A DNA stretch of 64,000 bases from the NCBI GenBank assembly GCA_026119935.1, contig JALRMH010000011.1, positions 558,001-622,000 on the forward strand, given 5' to 3'. Below, piece after piece: positions 31,012 to 42,532 of this stretch; within the stretch, counting starts at the first letter, position 1; each line of letters begins with the position of its first letter. The notes below the pieces were generated by a model. That model had not been told where the DNA came from. It made no database searches and saw nothing but the letters and a program-made list of their open reading frames with translations. Origin of the DNA: Endothia cerciana (taxonomy: Eukaryota > Ascomycota > Sordariomycetes > Diaporthales > Cryphonectriaceae). A program made the translations under genes and the position numbers.

Positions 31012-33019
31012 TCATGCAGAGGAAGCTGGCGTTCGCCGCCGCCGGAGCAGGCAATGCTGTCCCCACTTCCGCTGAAACTTTTCGGGTATGAAGCTCCAAC
31101 CAGGGACATATATCATCCTAGGAATGAGGCCCGTGTTTCCTGCGTCAAGAAAAGGAAGGCACCTGACCACTTCCCAATTTTCTGTATCGGCGATGTAGTC
31201 GGGCTCGTTAGGAGGCAGAGTCAGCCCCTTCTCAACGTTGAGGGGGTACCGCGTATCCACCAGAAAATCGCAATGGCCGATATCCGTGTACTTTCCCATG
31301 TCCTCCTCGTTGCGGTCATTCATCCCTCCAGGTATCGTCCACATGCCAGAGAAGAATCCGAAGCCATCCGAGGGCTGCTGAAACTCGCCAGGAAGAAGAC
31401 CACGGAACTCCGAGCGGATGAACTTAGCCTGCATCCCGCGAGGGAGGAAGTAAGAGGTGGGGAACCGATACCATTCCTTTCCGTAGCAGACACAATCGCC
31501 GGGCTCGCCAACTTCACCGATCTCCCCGCCACGCACTCCTGCGCCAAGAGGCTCATACAGAGACAATGGTGCGCCATAAGCCGTGTAAACTCCGATGATG
31601 CGGAGCAACGTCACAGACACGACGAGCAGGAACGGCACCACCACTACCCCAAGGAGCCTGATCTTGGCGGGGATCTTGCCAATTACGGTCCTCCGGCTCA
31701 CATGCCCAAGAAATGTGAGGACGATATGGGCGGAGACCGCAGCATTCAGAGCCAGGAAGGGGTACGCCGGGTACATGAAGCGTTCCTCTTTGTGTGGCTG
31801 CAAGGTGAAAAGGCCAAACCAGATGTGAAATGGCGACAGGAAAACAACCGTCCGCAAACCAGATGAAAACCCGCGGCCGGAGGGAGCGAAGATCTTCTGT
31901 AGAGAGAAAAGCGGCAGGGCCCCGAGGGCCAGAAAGAACCAGAGGTGGAAGTTGAGTGTGAGATTCTTGAAATAGAACGTCCACGGCTCGGTACCGTACA
32001 GATTTGGCCCGCCGCCCTTCGAGAATATGTTGTAGTTGATGATGTTCCATGCCACTACAATGCCGACCTTCCTGTAGAAGTAGGAATTGACAAGTGCATC
32101 GACGATCTGTCTCTATCAGCATTTATTCATTCCTACGTGATGAACCAGGACTGACCAGTATGAGTAACGCGACACCACCGCCCTGAAATATTCGCTTAAC
32201 TGTGAAGAGGAAGCGGTCGGCGTCGCGCAGGCTCATAGCCATGAACACAGCCTCCTCCAACAGGAATGGAGCACACAGAAACAGAGCGAAAGGCCAGCCG
32301 ATGATGCCACCAGCAGCAAACCATGCAATTCCGGCCGCAGTCCGGGGGCCTCCGTTCCAGGTCATGAAGGCTGCAGCCCCGAGCATTCCCGTGTACATGG
32401 CGAAACTCGATGGAAGATAGGCGGTGCTGGCATGAAAATTGCCGGGACTCAGGACAGTGGCCAAGACGAAGAAGGCCCCGATCCGGGGGTGAATAGTAAG
32501 GGTGACGACGCGGTATAGTATGGTCTGACATAGGGCGCAGACGGCAGCCAGAACATATCGGACGAAGTAGAATTCTCCAAGCTATTCTACTCATCAGTGA
32601 TGTGCTGTAAACACCCAGTCTTGATTACAGGTGTTCATACCTTTGTAGATTGTGGTGATATGCGGCGAAGGAGACTTAACATTGCATGAGGAACGATATA
32701 TAGCCAGTCTCTGATGCCATATTCGGGTGACCACTCCCAGGTCTGCAGTCCATAGCTGTGGGAGAGGTAGTGGGTTGGCTCCCAGAAATTAAACGTCTCA
32801 TCGCAGTCCTGGATAGGGTTGAACAAGGCCGCAAGTAAGGCTGTAGCAAAGAAGATCCCGAGTGCATAAATGGGCCGTATAACGAACAGGCTTGGGGCCC
32901 TGGGTTAAATCATCAGCTTACATGCTGCCGCACCTCGATGTTTGTGAATGGACTCACCTTTTCATTGCATGAGCAGCCTCAGGATGCACATATTGACGCT
33001 CTTCGGCTGGACCAGCCAT
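31012..33019 (-). CDS. ALG9: ALG9-type dolichol-P-mannose mannosyltransferase
   Basis: Four exons, complement(join(31012..32106,32156..32581,32641..32899,32958..33019)), give 613 residues. The introns are 49, 59 and 58 nt; the 49-nt one has a GTCAGT donor. The GT22 hallmark in the first lumenal loop is FNPIQDCDETFNFWEPTHYL. It is followed by many hydrophobic helices, the HKEERFMYPAYPFLALNAA motif and a soluble C-terminal lumenal domain (TDIGHCDFLVDTRYPLN...). In the ER lumen ALG9 adds the seventh and ninth mannoses to the lipid-linked oligosaccharide for N-glycosylation; this is family knowledge. The ATG at 33019 begins MAGPAEERQYVHPEAAHAMKR, a short cytosolic tail. It is divergent from NAF1. 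Confidence 0.95.
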
Positions 33020-33666
33020 GGTGGCATGAGCCCAGGACGCTGTAGAGGTCGTCGTTGCAGATGATCTTCGGGCGGAAATTGTCAACGGGCACACAAGTTC
33101 AAGGATAGTTCGACGATGCACACAGAGATAGATGTCTTTGTTGACTGGTACCTTGTAGTTTGGCGCCAGGTTATGTGCCGTCGATTTGGCTGGTGGAGGT
33201 TTTAGCTACCGGCTAACAGTGATGAGAAAGAGGTGTCCACTAAAATAATCCCTGTGCCAACGTCACTCGTTCCCTGCCAAGACCTTATCGATACCAGAAT
33301 CGCCAATTGACCCAGAAAAAAGTTCGGTGCAACTAAACTCTTCTCCTCGCCCATCTTTTGCATTTTGCCATCTTGACAACGCACATCTTGGAAACAAGCC
33401 TTTGCAATCCCTTGGTCTAATATTCTTTTTGAGACAAGGATTATCATTCCTGGATTGTATATCTTCATGTTGGATAGTCCACTGTCTACCTTATCACCAA
33501 CATCTCAAAACCTCGACATCGACATCTTGCAACCCTCAGCAAAGGACGGTTCCGAAGGGCGGCGGCTTTTCAGTCGTTGGACGCTCTCTTCGACGGAAGG
33601 ACTCAAAGGCCTACCTTCGTCAAGCTCATATGAGATTTTTCAAGCGATCGACCTTGTCCGTCCGTC
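33020..33666. promoter_or_regulatory. Divergent promoter region, ALG9 / NAF1
   Basis: 647 bp between opposed start codons of two essential-type housekeeping genes. Moderately AT-rich; no distinct motif is recognised. Confidence 0.5.
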
Positions 33667-35697
33667 ATGAACTCGAACCTCTCCATTCCTGGCCTCGGCC
33701 AGCTGGAGACCAAAGATGCTCCCCCGACCTCCAATTCCGCAGTCGAGAGCGACAGCGCACCCGCGAACGCTAAAACTACACCGGATGCCAAGATGACAGA
33801 AGCTGGTTACGTACACCACGATGTTGACGTAGCATCGAGTGAGAAGATAGAGGTCACTGTGGACACTGCGACGGCCGGCATAGAGGCACGAGCGCAACAC
33901 ACGCCCGAAGTGCAGCATGGCGATGTGGTGGCAGAGGAACACGGCGCTGAGGACGTGAAAATGCAGGATCAGCAGAATTATGAGACCGGTACGGCAGAGA
34001 CCAACATTGTTACGGCTGTGTCGGAGCCGCAGGACAGTGAGATGGTTGGTTCCGAGAGGACTAAGGTACAGCAAGTTGTTGAAGGAGAGTCCCTGCCTGC
34101 GTCGCCGCGTGTTACAGACGCGCTGGAGGCAGCGCTTGATGGTCTTCTCGGGCCTGCAGAAGAAGTCGACACAGAGGACCCAGTGACGACAAACGGGGAT
34201 GAAGCTGGCGAGCAGCTCCCAGAAGACCCTGGTCACGAGGACCAAGCCCCCACATCCGACCTCCCGCCCGTTTCCGGTCTCCCTCCTGCTGAGGGCGGGG
34301 CCGACGACAACCCTGAGTGGGAGGTCGACTCCTCGCCGTACGAATCTTCAAGCTCCGACAGCTCTGATAGCTCCGATGACGACGAGTCAGGTGCGGAGGA
34401 GTCAAAGTTGGGCGTTGAGGAGACAGCACGGCTATTGATGGAGGCTGATGGAGGCAGCGATGACGAGATGGATGGTGTGCGAGCGGCGAAACAGGCGGCT
34501 GGTGTGCGCACTAAGAATGAGCAACCTGATGAGCCCGATCCAAAGCCCGACATCAGAATCGGACCAGACGAGGCCGTCGTACCACTTGGGATCGTGCAAC
34601 ACGTCGTCGAGGGCACTCAGATTGTCATTGAAGCTCTTCGAGACGGCACTGCTGCCGCCGTCCTTGACCGTGGCACCCCGTTGTGCAAAGAGGATCGAAC
34701 AGTCCTAGGCACCGTTCACGACACTATCGCGACTATCCATAAGCCCATGTACATCCTCAAGTTTAGGAGTGAAGACGAGGTCAAGGCGGCTGGACTGGAG
34801 AGAGGCACACAGATATGGTACCCAAAGACCCTCGCAAACCTCGTGTTTCCTGCACAGCTCAGGCAGGAGAAGGGTTCCGATGCCAGTAACTTGCACGATG
34901 AGGAGGTTGGGCCGGACGAGGTGGAGTACTCCGATGACGAGCAGGAGCAAGCTCACAAGCGGGAGAAGAAGAACCGCAAACGAGGCAAGGGCAAGTTCAA
35001 CAAGGGCGACGACAATGACTGGCGCACCCCCAATACCAATGGCGATGCCAACCTGAAGTACGACGAGGATGACGATGGTCCCTATAAGCCCCTGCCACGG
35101 CCACCCAACTTTGGGATGGGACTGCCACCTCCGCCACCCCCGGGAGTATCGGCTTTCCAGGCCACAAACGGCAGCCGCGGTGGTCAACATCAGGGCCGGC
35201 GTGGGGAGTCCCGCGGCCGTGGTGGCCGGGGAAGGGGATTCAATGGGCGAGGCCGAGGGTCGCACGGGCATGGCAGTCGCCAATCGGCCCCGCAACCTCA
35301 GAACAACTACCAGCCTCCTCCTCCCTTCGCGACAAACCCACCTCCCGTGCCAGGCCAGTGGCCTTTCCCAATCCCGCCTGCACCTCAGTTTGGCGGACCT
35401 GCACCTTCAAACCCAAGCACACCTAGCGCAAGCTACGCGATGCCAAGTTGGGGTGCTAATCAGTCTGCACCGTTCCCGTTCCCACCAGTCCCTCCGGTGC
35501 CAAATTGGCCCAATACAGCACAACGGCCGCCACAGCAGGCAAGCTATTCGCCGCCGACGGGAGGATACAGCATGCCTGTGCCGTATCTTCCGAATGGGGC
35601 AGCGAACGCTTCTGCGCCGGCGCCAAACAGCTACCAGTATCCGAACTACTATGGTGGCGGACAAGCTCAGAACGGTCAGCAGCAGCGTTGGGGATAG
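33667..35697 (+). CDS. NAF1: NAF1, H/ACA snoRNP assembly factor
   Basis: Single exon, 676 residues. The first 290 residues are acidic and disordered (runs such as SSSDSSDSSDDDESGAEE). The Gar1/Naf1 six-strand barrel covers about 302-375 (AVVPLGIVQHVVEGTQIVIEA ... GTPLCKEDRTVLGTVHDTIATIHKPMYILKF). Then come an acidic/basic linker (DEVEYSDDEQEQ, KREKKNRKRGKGKF), an RGG region (RGGQHQGRRGESRGRGGRGRG) and a Pro/Asn/Tyr-rich tail. NAF1 holds Cbf5 during H/ACA RNP assembly and is replaced by Gar1 in the mature particle. The long acidic N-terminus and Pro-rich tail distinguish it from Gar1 itself. Confidence 0.92.
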   Translation: MNSNLSIPGLGQLETKDAPPTSNSAVESDSAPANAKTTPDAKMTEAGYVHHDVDVASSEKIEVTVDTATAGIEARAQHTPEVQHGDVVAEEHGAEDVKMQDQQNYETGTAETNIVTAVSEPQDSEMVGSERTKVQQVVEGESLPASPRVTDALEAALDGLLGPAEEVDTEDPVTTNGDEAGEQLPEDPGHEDQAPTSDLPPVSGLPPAEGGADDNPEWEVDSSPYESSSSDSSDSSDDDESGAEESKLGVEETARLLMEADGGSDDEMDGVRAAKQAAGVRTKNEQPDEPDPKPDIRIGPDEAVVPLGIVQHVVEGTQIVIEALRDGTAAAVLDRGTPLCKEDRTVLGTVHDTIATIHKPMYILKFRSEDEVKAAGLERGTQIWYPKTLANLVFPAQLRQEKGSDASNLHDEEVGPDEVEYSDDEQEQAHKREKKNRKRGKGKFNKGDDNDWRTPNTNGDANLKYDEDDDGPYKPLPRPPNFGMGLPPPPPPGVSAFQATNGSRGGQHQGRRGESRGRGGRGRGFNGRGRGSHGHGSRQSAPQPQNNYQPPPPFATNPPPVPGQWPFPIPPAPQFGGPAPSNPSTPSASYAMPSWGANQSAPFPFPPVPPVPNWPNTAQRPPQQASYSPPTGGYSMPVPYLPNGAANASAPAPNSYQYPNYYGGGQAQNGQQQRWG

Positions 35698-37325
35698 GAT
35701 GCCCAACCAGCTTTCATGACCATGATGCTTGCCGCACAGGAGGCCAATGCGCGCGAGTCAGTATGATTCGGACGATGGCAATGACCAAGATCGACAGGCT
35801 CATTAGGTGATGAGGTGCCGATCTCCCTCCCAAATCCGAATCAGGGGATGTGCACTGCACAACCAACTAGTCGAGCGTGGTGGACAGCCAATTGATTCCC
35901 TGAAAAGGGGCAACAAAGCCAGTCACACCGTACGGAACAGCATCAGTCATGCTGTATCACCGTCACCGGGGAATACTATCCCATAGAACTGGCATACATT
36001 GCCGCCGTACGGCATGTAGGATCATTATTAAAGTCACATGAAAAGAACACACCGCATCCCAACGATTGCTTTCGTGAGACTTACTCATCCTCATACTCTA
36101 TCAAAAGTGGCGACTGACCACCAAAGCGGAAACAAGACTTGTCTTGGAATCCTGAAAAGGTTTGCTGGGCAGCGCACGGGCAAGATCAACTGGAAACCGC
36201 CACGAGGGCACAAGGTATCAGCTACTTGTACGTGAGTCGTGAAGTGACACTCAGTACCGTGGCAAAGTGCCGAGCTTCGCGGTCGCGACCTTGTTCCCTT
36301 TACTCATACTGTAGAGTCGGGCGAGGAATCGTAACGCAAGCATGAAAACCCCTATGGCGATGCGACAAATCGACGCATATCACCGCGTCATGATCAGATG
36401 CCAAATACCTCGTCAGGGTGCTCGAAATCTTCGCATCGCAATCTTATCTCCCAGCACCAACGCTGATCCGCGCTGCCCAGAGATGATGATCTGAGCCCGA
36501 TGAGGTCGTCGGTCGGGAGGCCACGAGGGAAGGCTCCATTAAGCTTGACTATAGGTCCCACCGATTTGGCGGTCCTTTCTTGGTACTCTGGTGAGACCCC
36601 CATCAGCTCCTCCCCGCCGTGCAGCTGCCGGCTGATAAGGATCGTCGGTGACCTGCTCGTGCTGTGGGGGCCGAGACGCCGAAATCCGATCGTGTCATTG
36701 TTCAGCGGGGTGGATTAATTTGAGAGAGCACAGGGCAGGCCGTGCACACTGCAGCACTGGACCCACGTCGACAAAAGGACGCTAGCCACCAGCGTTGGGT
36801 TGAGGCTGAGAGACGCAATGAAACGAGGCTATTGTCCTCTCTCTGACCGCCTCTTGTCCTGTTCCAGAATCGAGTCAAAGACTGACATTGACGATCTGTC
36901 GCGGGTTACGAATGCGACCCGGCCGCCTTGGGCCTCATAGACTTTCCTGGCTGATGACAGCTAGAGTGGACGATGAGGTCGGAGGACGAGGCCATCATGC
37001 CGTCCGCAGGAATATTGCACACCAGGAGGCGGGTCTTGTCATCTTCAAGCCTCCCAAGAGGAAATGTCCGCGGCGATCCTTGGCCGCCAACCAGACCAGA
37101 CGAACACGGCAGCGATCAGCCCCAAAAAAGAGTTTCCAAAAATGATCCCCGGCTTGTCCCATCTCGCTTAGCCCTCGCGCGATGGATCTGTCCGTGGCCT
37201 GACCAATGGCTGAGGACCTGTGCCTGACAGAGCGACATGGGCCCTGGGCTGTTTCAAGGGTAGCTGGAGCTCGGACCAAATTTGGGAGACAAGTCGCTGC
37301 AACCTCATGGCTCCACGTTCGTCTC

Positions 37326-37343
37326 TTTTTTTTTTTTTTTTTT
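37326..37343. repeat. T18 tract
   Basis: Eighteen consecutive T in the NAF1/SH3 intergenic region. Confidence 0.95.
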
Positions 37344-37832
37344 CTCCGGTCGCCCTGGTTCCCATGCCACTATCCGCCCCCCTGCCACTATTGCTATCTC
37401 ACCGGCATGGCATGTCAGGTTGCTGAGGGACCACTCGGTCGAGAGACGAGCTGTCCGGCCGCATGGTCTGGCCGGTAAGATCTCCTTCACCCTGGGATGG
37501 ACACGATATAACGTGGCTAAGTCACAACTCCAGACGAAGCCAAGCCGGACAGGAGAAAGGCGACCAGCGGCGAAGAAACGATCGCCCCCTCGATGCGTTT
37601 GTGCCCCGAGGCCGTTGGCGCCTTTGTACGGTAACTCGAGGGCCCCGCCCCGTTTGTGAAAGGCACCCCTGGCGATGCATTCATTACGCTGGCAACCAGA
37701 CCTCCGTACATAGTACACAGTAAGAGCAGCCCCGGCAGCCGGACCCCGACCCTAGTCTATTGATCCAATCTTCCTCCTCCCAACGGGGCCCGCTCTGATG
37801 AAGAGCCAGCAATCGGGGAGCGGAGCTGGGCA

Positions 37833-37914
37833 GGCACACCGCACCACACCACACCACACCACCTCACCTCATCTCACCCTATCCATCTTACCGCACTCTG
37901 CACTCTGCACTCTG
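37833..37914. repeat. CACAC pentanucleotide and CACTCTG heptanucleotide repeats
   Basis: Tandem ACACC units are followed by ACCTC variants and then three CACTCTG units. They lie about 1 kb upstream of the SH3 gene start, in a pyrimidine-rich stretch. Confidence 0.8.
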
Positions 37915-38852
37915 CACCCCATCTACTGGCCTCTCCCCGCCCTCGCTCCCCACCGGCGGGCTAGGGTCTGTCAGTCAGGTGGGTGTGACTTTGGGCCATC
38001 GGCGGGTCTACCCTACCCAAGCCCAAGTGCAGGTATAACTCCATCCCAGGCATACAATGGTACACACACCCGGACACCCACACTCAGCCTCTCAAGTGCT
38101 GATCTATCAAATCCTCCTAATGCCGTCTTGTGGTCTGTCCTGTCCTCTCCTTCCTTCCCGTCCCTCTTTTTGGAATCACCCCCGTCCTTTCGCCTTGCCA
38201 TTGCATTGTCCCACCGACTGCGCCGTCGCCCACACCGGTTCTTGCGCAGCTCCTTTCACAAAGATCTTCTACGGATTGGCGCGGGAGCCTTTCTTTCTCT
38301 GCTGCGCGCCTGTGAGAGGGACGTTCGTTCCTCTGTAGAGAGAACTCTCCTTCGTCCCTCGCCTTTGAGCCTGTTTTGTATTATCGATAATACTACTCCA
38401 CGTCATACACCAGCCAACTCAGCTGGCTCGACCTTTCCTTTGCGGCTTCTATCTACTTCGGCGCCCTTGCCAGACGAGATAATCGTAATCGATCCTTCTC
38501 CGGCCCCCAAACTGCTCGACGTGTCAATCGAGTCTTGTTCTTCCTCCACTTCCTGCCTGGTCAGCCCAGCTCTCGGCTTTTGTTTTCCCCTCCCATACCA
38601 AGAGCCTTTCCGGTTACGCGCCATTTCTGTTTTGCGAACGAAAAAGCAACAAACCAAATTTTGACGGTACTACCCGTTTACGCGAAGACAACAAAGCCCG
38701 ATGTGTTGTCGCCAGACCGTTATCCGATATCCGCATACGAGATAAGGTCTCATTATTCGGCCTGTTCCATCAACCGGTTTGGCACCCGTCTGTTTGGCGG
38801 CCTGCAGACGAAACAAGTCCTGTCAGTGTCGAGGATCTTGAGGACGGCCAAG

Positions 38853-40888
38853 ATGCCTCGGAGGCGCGGCCATGGTCACGCGAGGCCGCGGGATGTTATC
38901 TGGGATGGTCTTGAGAACTCGCCCGTCATAATACCTATGGTCGAAAAGAGGGGAATCGTCACTATTTACACGACTCTCACTTCATCCGGCTGGACGGGCG
39001 ATTTGACCACATTGCCTCAGGGGGACTCCAGCACGAAGGACAGCCAGGACACCACGACGGCCGAAGACGCTAAGAAGACGACGGATCCCAAGGGAATCGC
39101 GAAGGGTGTCGTCGATTCGAGTTCAGCACTTCCGACAGCCATCACCACAGGGACAGGGACGGCGGACTTAAGCGGTCCGCTCGCCATTCAAGGCAGTACT
39201 ACTTCGACGAGCGCGGCGCCCTCATCAACGACGGCGAGCTCAACCTCTACCACGGCCACCGCAGCGTCGACAACGACAACTGCTGCGGCATCCAGCAAGG
39301 GATCGAGCTCCGACGATGTGGCGACCAAGGCCGGCATCGCGCTCGGGGTCCTGGGTGGTCTTTTTGTGGTTCTTGCCTTCGTATACTGGATGATCGTGCG
39401 GCGACGGAAGCAGCTCGAGGAGCAGCAACGCAAGGCGGCTGATGATGAGAAGCTCAACGGATCAGATGACGACAACCCCGTCAGCGCGACTGCAGCAAAA
39501 GCGCCTCAACTCACTTTGCGACCAGTCACTGAGTTGTTCACTGGTATGCATGTGCCAGGTCAGGCCAACCAGCAGACCAACAAGTCGACCGCCATGGCCA
39601 CCGGCCCCATGACGAAGCGTGCCCCTGGTACTGGCGCGTGGGAGCGTCCGATGACGAGGGACAACTCGAGCGACCATGATCCTTTCGGCAACAGCGCGCA
39701 GATCCTTGAGGAACCTGGTACGCCCAAGGACGCGATGAGCCCTATAACGCCCATCAGCGAATCGAGCATGCACGGGGTCTCACCGGAGCAAAGGATCGGC
39801 CTTGCACCGGCACCCCGGGTCTCCGCGCTCACCGCGAACACAGCGACTACTGGCAGGGTTTCCGCCATCACGATGGATAGCGCTACTGTTCCCCCAATCG
39901 TGACGAGCACTTTGCCCCGCTCGCCACCGCACTCTGCCGAGGTCTCTCCCGTCGAGTCTGCAGACGACGTTCCCGTGGGGCAGGCGATCACGTCCAGTGA
40001 GCCAACCCCGTTTTCGGAAGACGATGATGCTATGTTGTCCATCATAGAGCGTCAACCTTCCGAGCGCAGGCAGTCCGTGCGGAAGGAGAATGTCCCTGCG
40101 CCTCTCGACCTGACACTTCCTCCCAAGCTGCCGGCTGTGCCACCGAGCCCTGCAGGCACCGAATTCAGCATGCATGAACTTGAGCCTGGCCAGTCTCATA
40201 TACATTCTGCCAGCGCAGCCGCAATTGCTGAGGCCGGCGGACCTGCCAACTCGACAGTCCACCGTGTGCAGCTCGACTTCAAGCCTACCCTGGACGATGA
40301 GATGGGGTTGCAGGCTGGCCAACTCGTTAGGCTGCTCCATGAGTACGACGATGGATGGGTAAGTATATTCTGTATCTGCTCCTGTGTGATCTCGGCTGAC
40401 CCTGTTAGGCTCTTTGCATCCGCCTCGACCGTTCTGAACAAGGCGTCGTACCTCGAACCTGCCTGTCGACACGCCCTGTCAGGCCTCGGACACCGCCTGC
40501 AGTAGGTGCTCCAAGAGGACCGCCAGTCAATTCTCAAGGGAGACCTCGAGGTCCGTCTGTCAGCAGCCAGCGTGGTCCTGGTCCGAGCTATGCACCTGGA
40601 GGCAGACCCATGGGACCCTCTGGTGGCCAGCCTTACCCTCCCGGCCCTGCTGGACAACGCGGTCTAGGCTACATGCGCCCGATGGCCCCTGGTGGCCACC
40701 CAATGGGTCCTGGCCCTCGGCCGCAGTCTCCGGGCGGGTCAAGTCAACGGGCTCAGTCTCCCAACGGCACGGGCAGGAAACACAGTCCTCCGGGACCCAG
40801 CAACATGCAACAGGAATACCGGCCCAGCCTTGACGGCCAATACCGGGATCCTGCTTCTGGGAGACCAGCGCCCGGACAGGCCTACTGA
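38853..40888 (+). CDS. Single-pass membrane SH3-domain protein (Fus1-like architecture)
   Basis: Two exons, join(38853..40358,40409..40888), give 661 residues. The 50-nt phase-0 intron (GTAAGT) lies inside the SH3 domain, between YDDGW and ALCIRLDRSEQG. The N-terminus has no signal peptide; a Thr/Ser/Ala-rich, probably O-glycosylated ectodomain runs to about 150, then comes one helix (AGIALGVLGGLFVVLAFVYWMIV, about 158-180) and a basic stop (RRRKQLEEQQRK). The cytosolic part is Ser/Pro-rich with many TP/SP sites. The SH3 (about 470-525: VQLDFKPTLDDEMGLQAGQLVRLLHEYDDGW... GVVPRTCL) is near the C-terminus and is followed by a Pro/Gly/Gln-rich tail. This order resembles yeast Fus1 and related cell-surface scaffolds. 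A signalling or polarity role is inferred. Confidence 0.85.
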
Positions 40889-41544
40889 GTGCAGACCACT
40901 CTTCCGCAAAACTTGCACGCTCGTTGCGATTAATTCAAGCAGACAATTGGCGCAAGCCAGGTCGATGGCGTTACGCTGTTGAAATTCTACGGATGATATA
41001 CCATACCATCCCCCCCCCCCTTTTTTTTTAAGCCAGGACCGAGATTAATGCGCCTATGAGTTGAGACTTCTACGGATGACACTCATCCCCATATTTTCAG
41101 TCTTCTTTACATTCGCTTCGAACCAGGTACTTCGTTATACTCCCCAAAATACCCCTTTATGTACTCGTACGATATTCTTTGGGATTCGCACATACGCCGA
41201 CATCAAAAGATGATCAACTTCGTCATGGGATGATGGATGGATGTGCACATAGGCTGGACACATGGGCATTTTATTAATCTTCATGTCCATGATTGTTATT
41301 TACTTATCCGCGACGGAGCTCAGGCTAGAATTAAAATCTTCGGCGTGCAGATTCAGTTACCACAGACAGGACTCTGGACAGGCTCAGGGCCCCGTACCAT
41401 CAGATACCAAATTTCATTGCTCAGTCGATAAGCCCCCTCCCCCGCCTGAAAGCGTGAACTCCATCGATCTCGTCAGCAAAACGGACGTTGCTCGCCACGG
41501 GGACCAAATCTTACCCCTTTCCATACCTGCCCAGGCAGCCTAAC
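40889..41544. other. Convergent 3' region, SH3 / cupin genes
   Basis: 656 bp with a C11-T9 homopolymer pair (41010-41029). No gene. Confidence 0.6.
41010..41029. repeat. C11-T9 homopolymer pair
   Basis: Eleven C directly followed by nine T, just downstream of the SH3 gene. Confidence 0.95.
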
Positions 41545-42532
41545 TTAAACATCGTTGCCCGAAGGTGGGATGGCGTCGACCTTCCCGACGCCGGCCTCCT
41601 TCATGCGCTCCTCGCCGATGAACAACGGCTTCGTGTCCTGAAGGCAGAAGATCATGCGCGCCCACTCGGTCTTGCTGGGATTCTTCCACGAGTGCATGGT
41701 CGCGCGCTGGACGCACACGTCCCCGACGTGCATGAGGTGCTCCTCCCCAGAGTCGAACCCGGCGATGATGCTCCCCTGGCAGGTGTCAGAACCACACCCA
41801 CTGTCCCAGGTCCCGAAGTGCGGCGTTCTGGACGCCTCTCAGAGAAGACACCGAGGTAAAGGGGGGGGGGGGGCGACAACTCACCGCCGTTACGATGCCG
41901 TAGTCTACAGACTGGGTACGGTGCATCATTGCCTGCGTGCGTTAGTATCCCGTACGTGGCTGTACAGCTCTCAGGGAGAGGGAAAGGGCGGGGTGGCGCG
42001 AAGGGGATGGATGAGTGGCCCCGAAGAACGGGGAGGGAGGGGGGCTATGGCAGCGGGCGTCGAGGATGAAGGTCACCCTCCCAGAGAGTCGAGGGTGTGT
42101 GCGCCGCCCCGGCTCACCTCATATCCCGGGGCAAAGTCCACGTAGCGCAGGACGGTGCCGCCGCCCAACGCGAGGCCCGTGCCGCCCTGGGCCATGCGGT
42201 CCTTGTGCAGCTTGATGTCAGCCTCGTCGTTGAGGTCCGTCGGGAACTGGGTCGTCCAGAGGATCGACATGGCGAGGCGGTCCTCGTCGTACTTGACCCA
42301 CTGCGGTTGGGGGGGCGGCCCTGATGCGTTAGCAGCCTGTGTGACAGGTAAGGCCTGTTTTGGGGGGGGGGGGGGGCACGGGTGCAGTAAAGTAGGTTGA
42401 AAGTACCTTGACGGGCTCGGTGTCCCTGACCACAGCCTTGCCCTCGCCGTTGTGTGAGGTGATCAGGACCTTGACGCCGGGGAGGGCGGAGACCTGGTTC
42501 TCAGTTGGGGGACGCTCGGTGGAGGGAACCAT
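41545..42532 (-). CDS. Single-domain cupin protein
   Basis: Four exons, complement(join(41545..41775,41885..41932,42118..42300,42407..42532)), give 195 residues. Introns are 109, 185 and 106 nt; all junctions are phase 0 and exon 3 codes only 16 residues (AMMHRTQSVDYGIVTA). The double-stranded beta-helix is visible as LRYVDFAPGYEAMMHRTQSVDYGIV (cupin motif 1, with His-x-Thr in place of His-x-His) and GDVCVQRATMHSWKNPSKTEWARMIFCL (motif 2, His in MHSW). Small fungal cupins of this type are uncharacterised or annotated near oxalate-type or dioxygenase-type cupins; the metal and substrate cannot be read. Introns 1 and 3 contain long poly-C tracts in the transcript sense. No signal peptide. Confidence 0.85.
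41861..41873. repeat. G13 tract inside cupin intron 3
   Basis: C13 in the transcript sense, beginning about 11 nt after the 5' splice site of the intron 41776-41884. Confidence 0.95.
42362..42376. repeat. G15 tract inside cupin intron 1
   Basis: C15 in the transcript sense, in the intron 42301-42406 of the cupin gene. Confidence 0.95.

Larger units (their letters stand above)
35698..38852. other. Long intergenic region and leader upstream of SH3 gene
   Basis: 3.15 kb. It holds the 3' flank of NAF1, a T18 tract (37326-37343), a (CACAC)n pentanucleotide stretch (about 37833-37862), a CACTCTG repeat of about three units (37893-37914) and a pyrimidine-rich stretch (38100-38600) typical of a fungal promoter or leader. 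Open frames at 37798-38664 and upstream of 38853 are products of that composition and lack a usable ATG in the SH3 frame. Confidence 0.55.

Noticed and set aside
37798..38664. 288-codon plus-strand frame upstream of the SH3 gene
   Set aside because: It is Ser/Pro/His-rich because the DNA is a pyrimidine-rich promoter or leader with tandem CACAC and CACTCTG repeats; no domain or splice structure.
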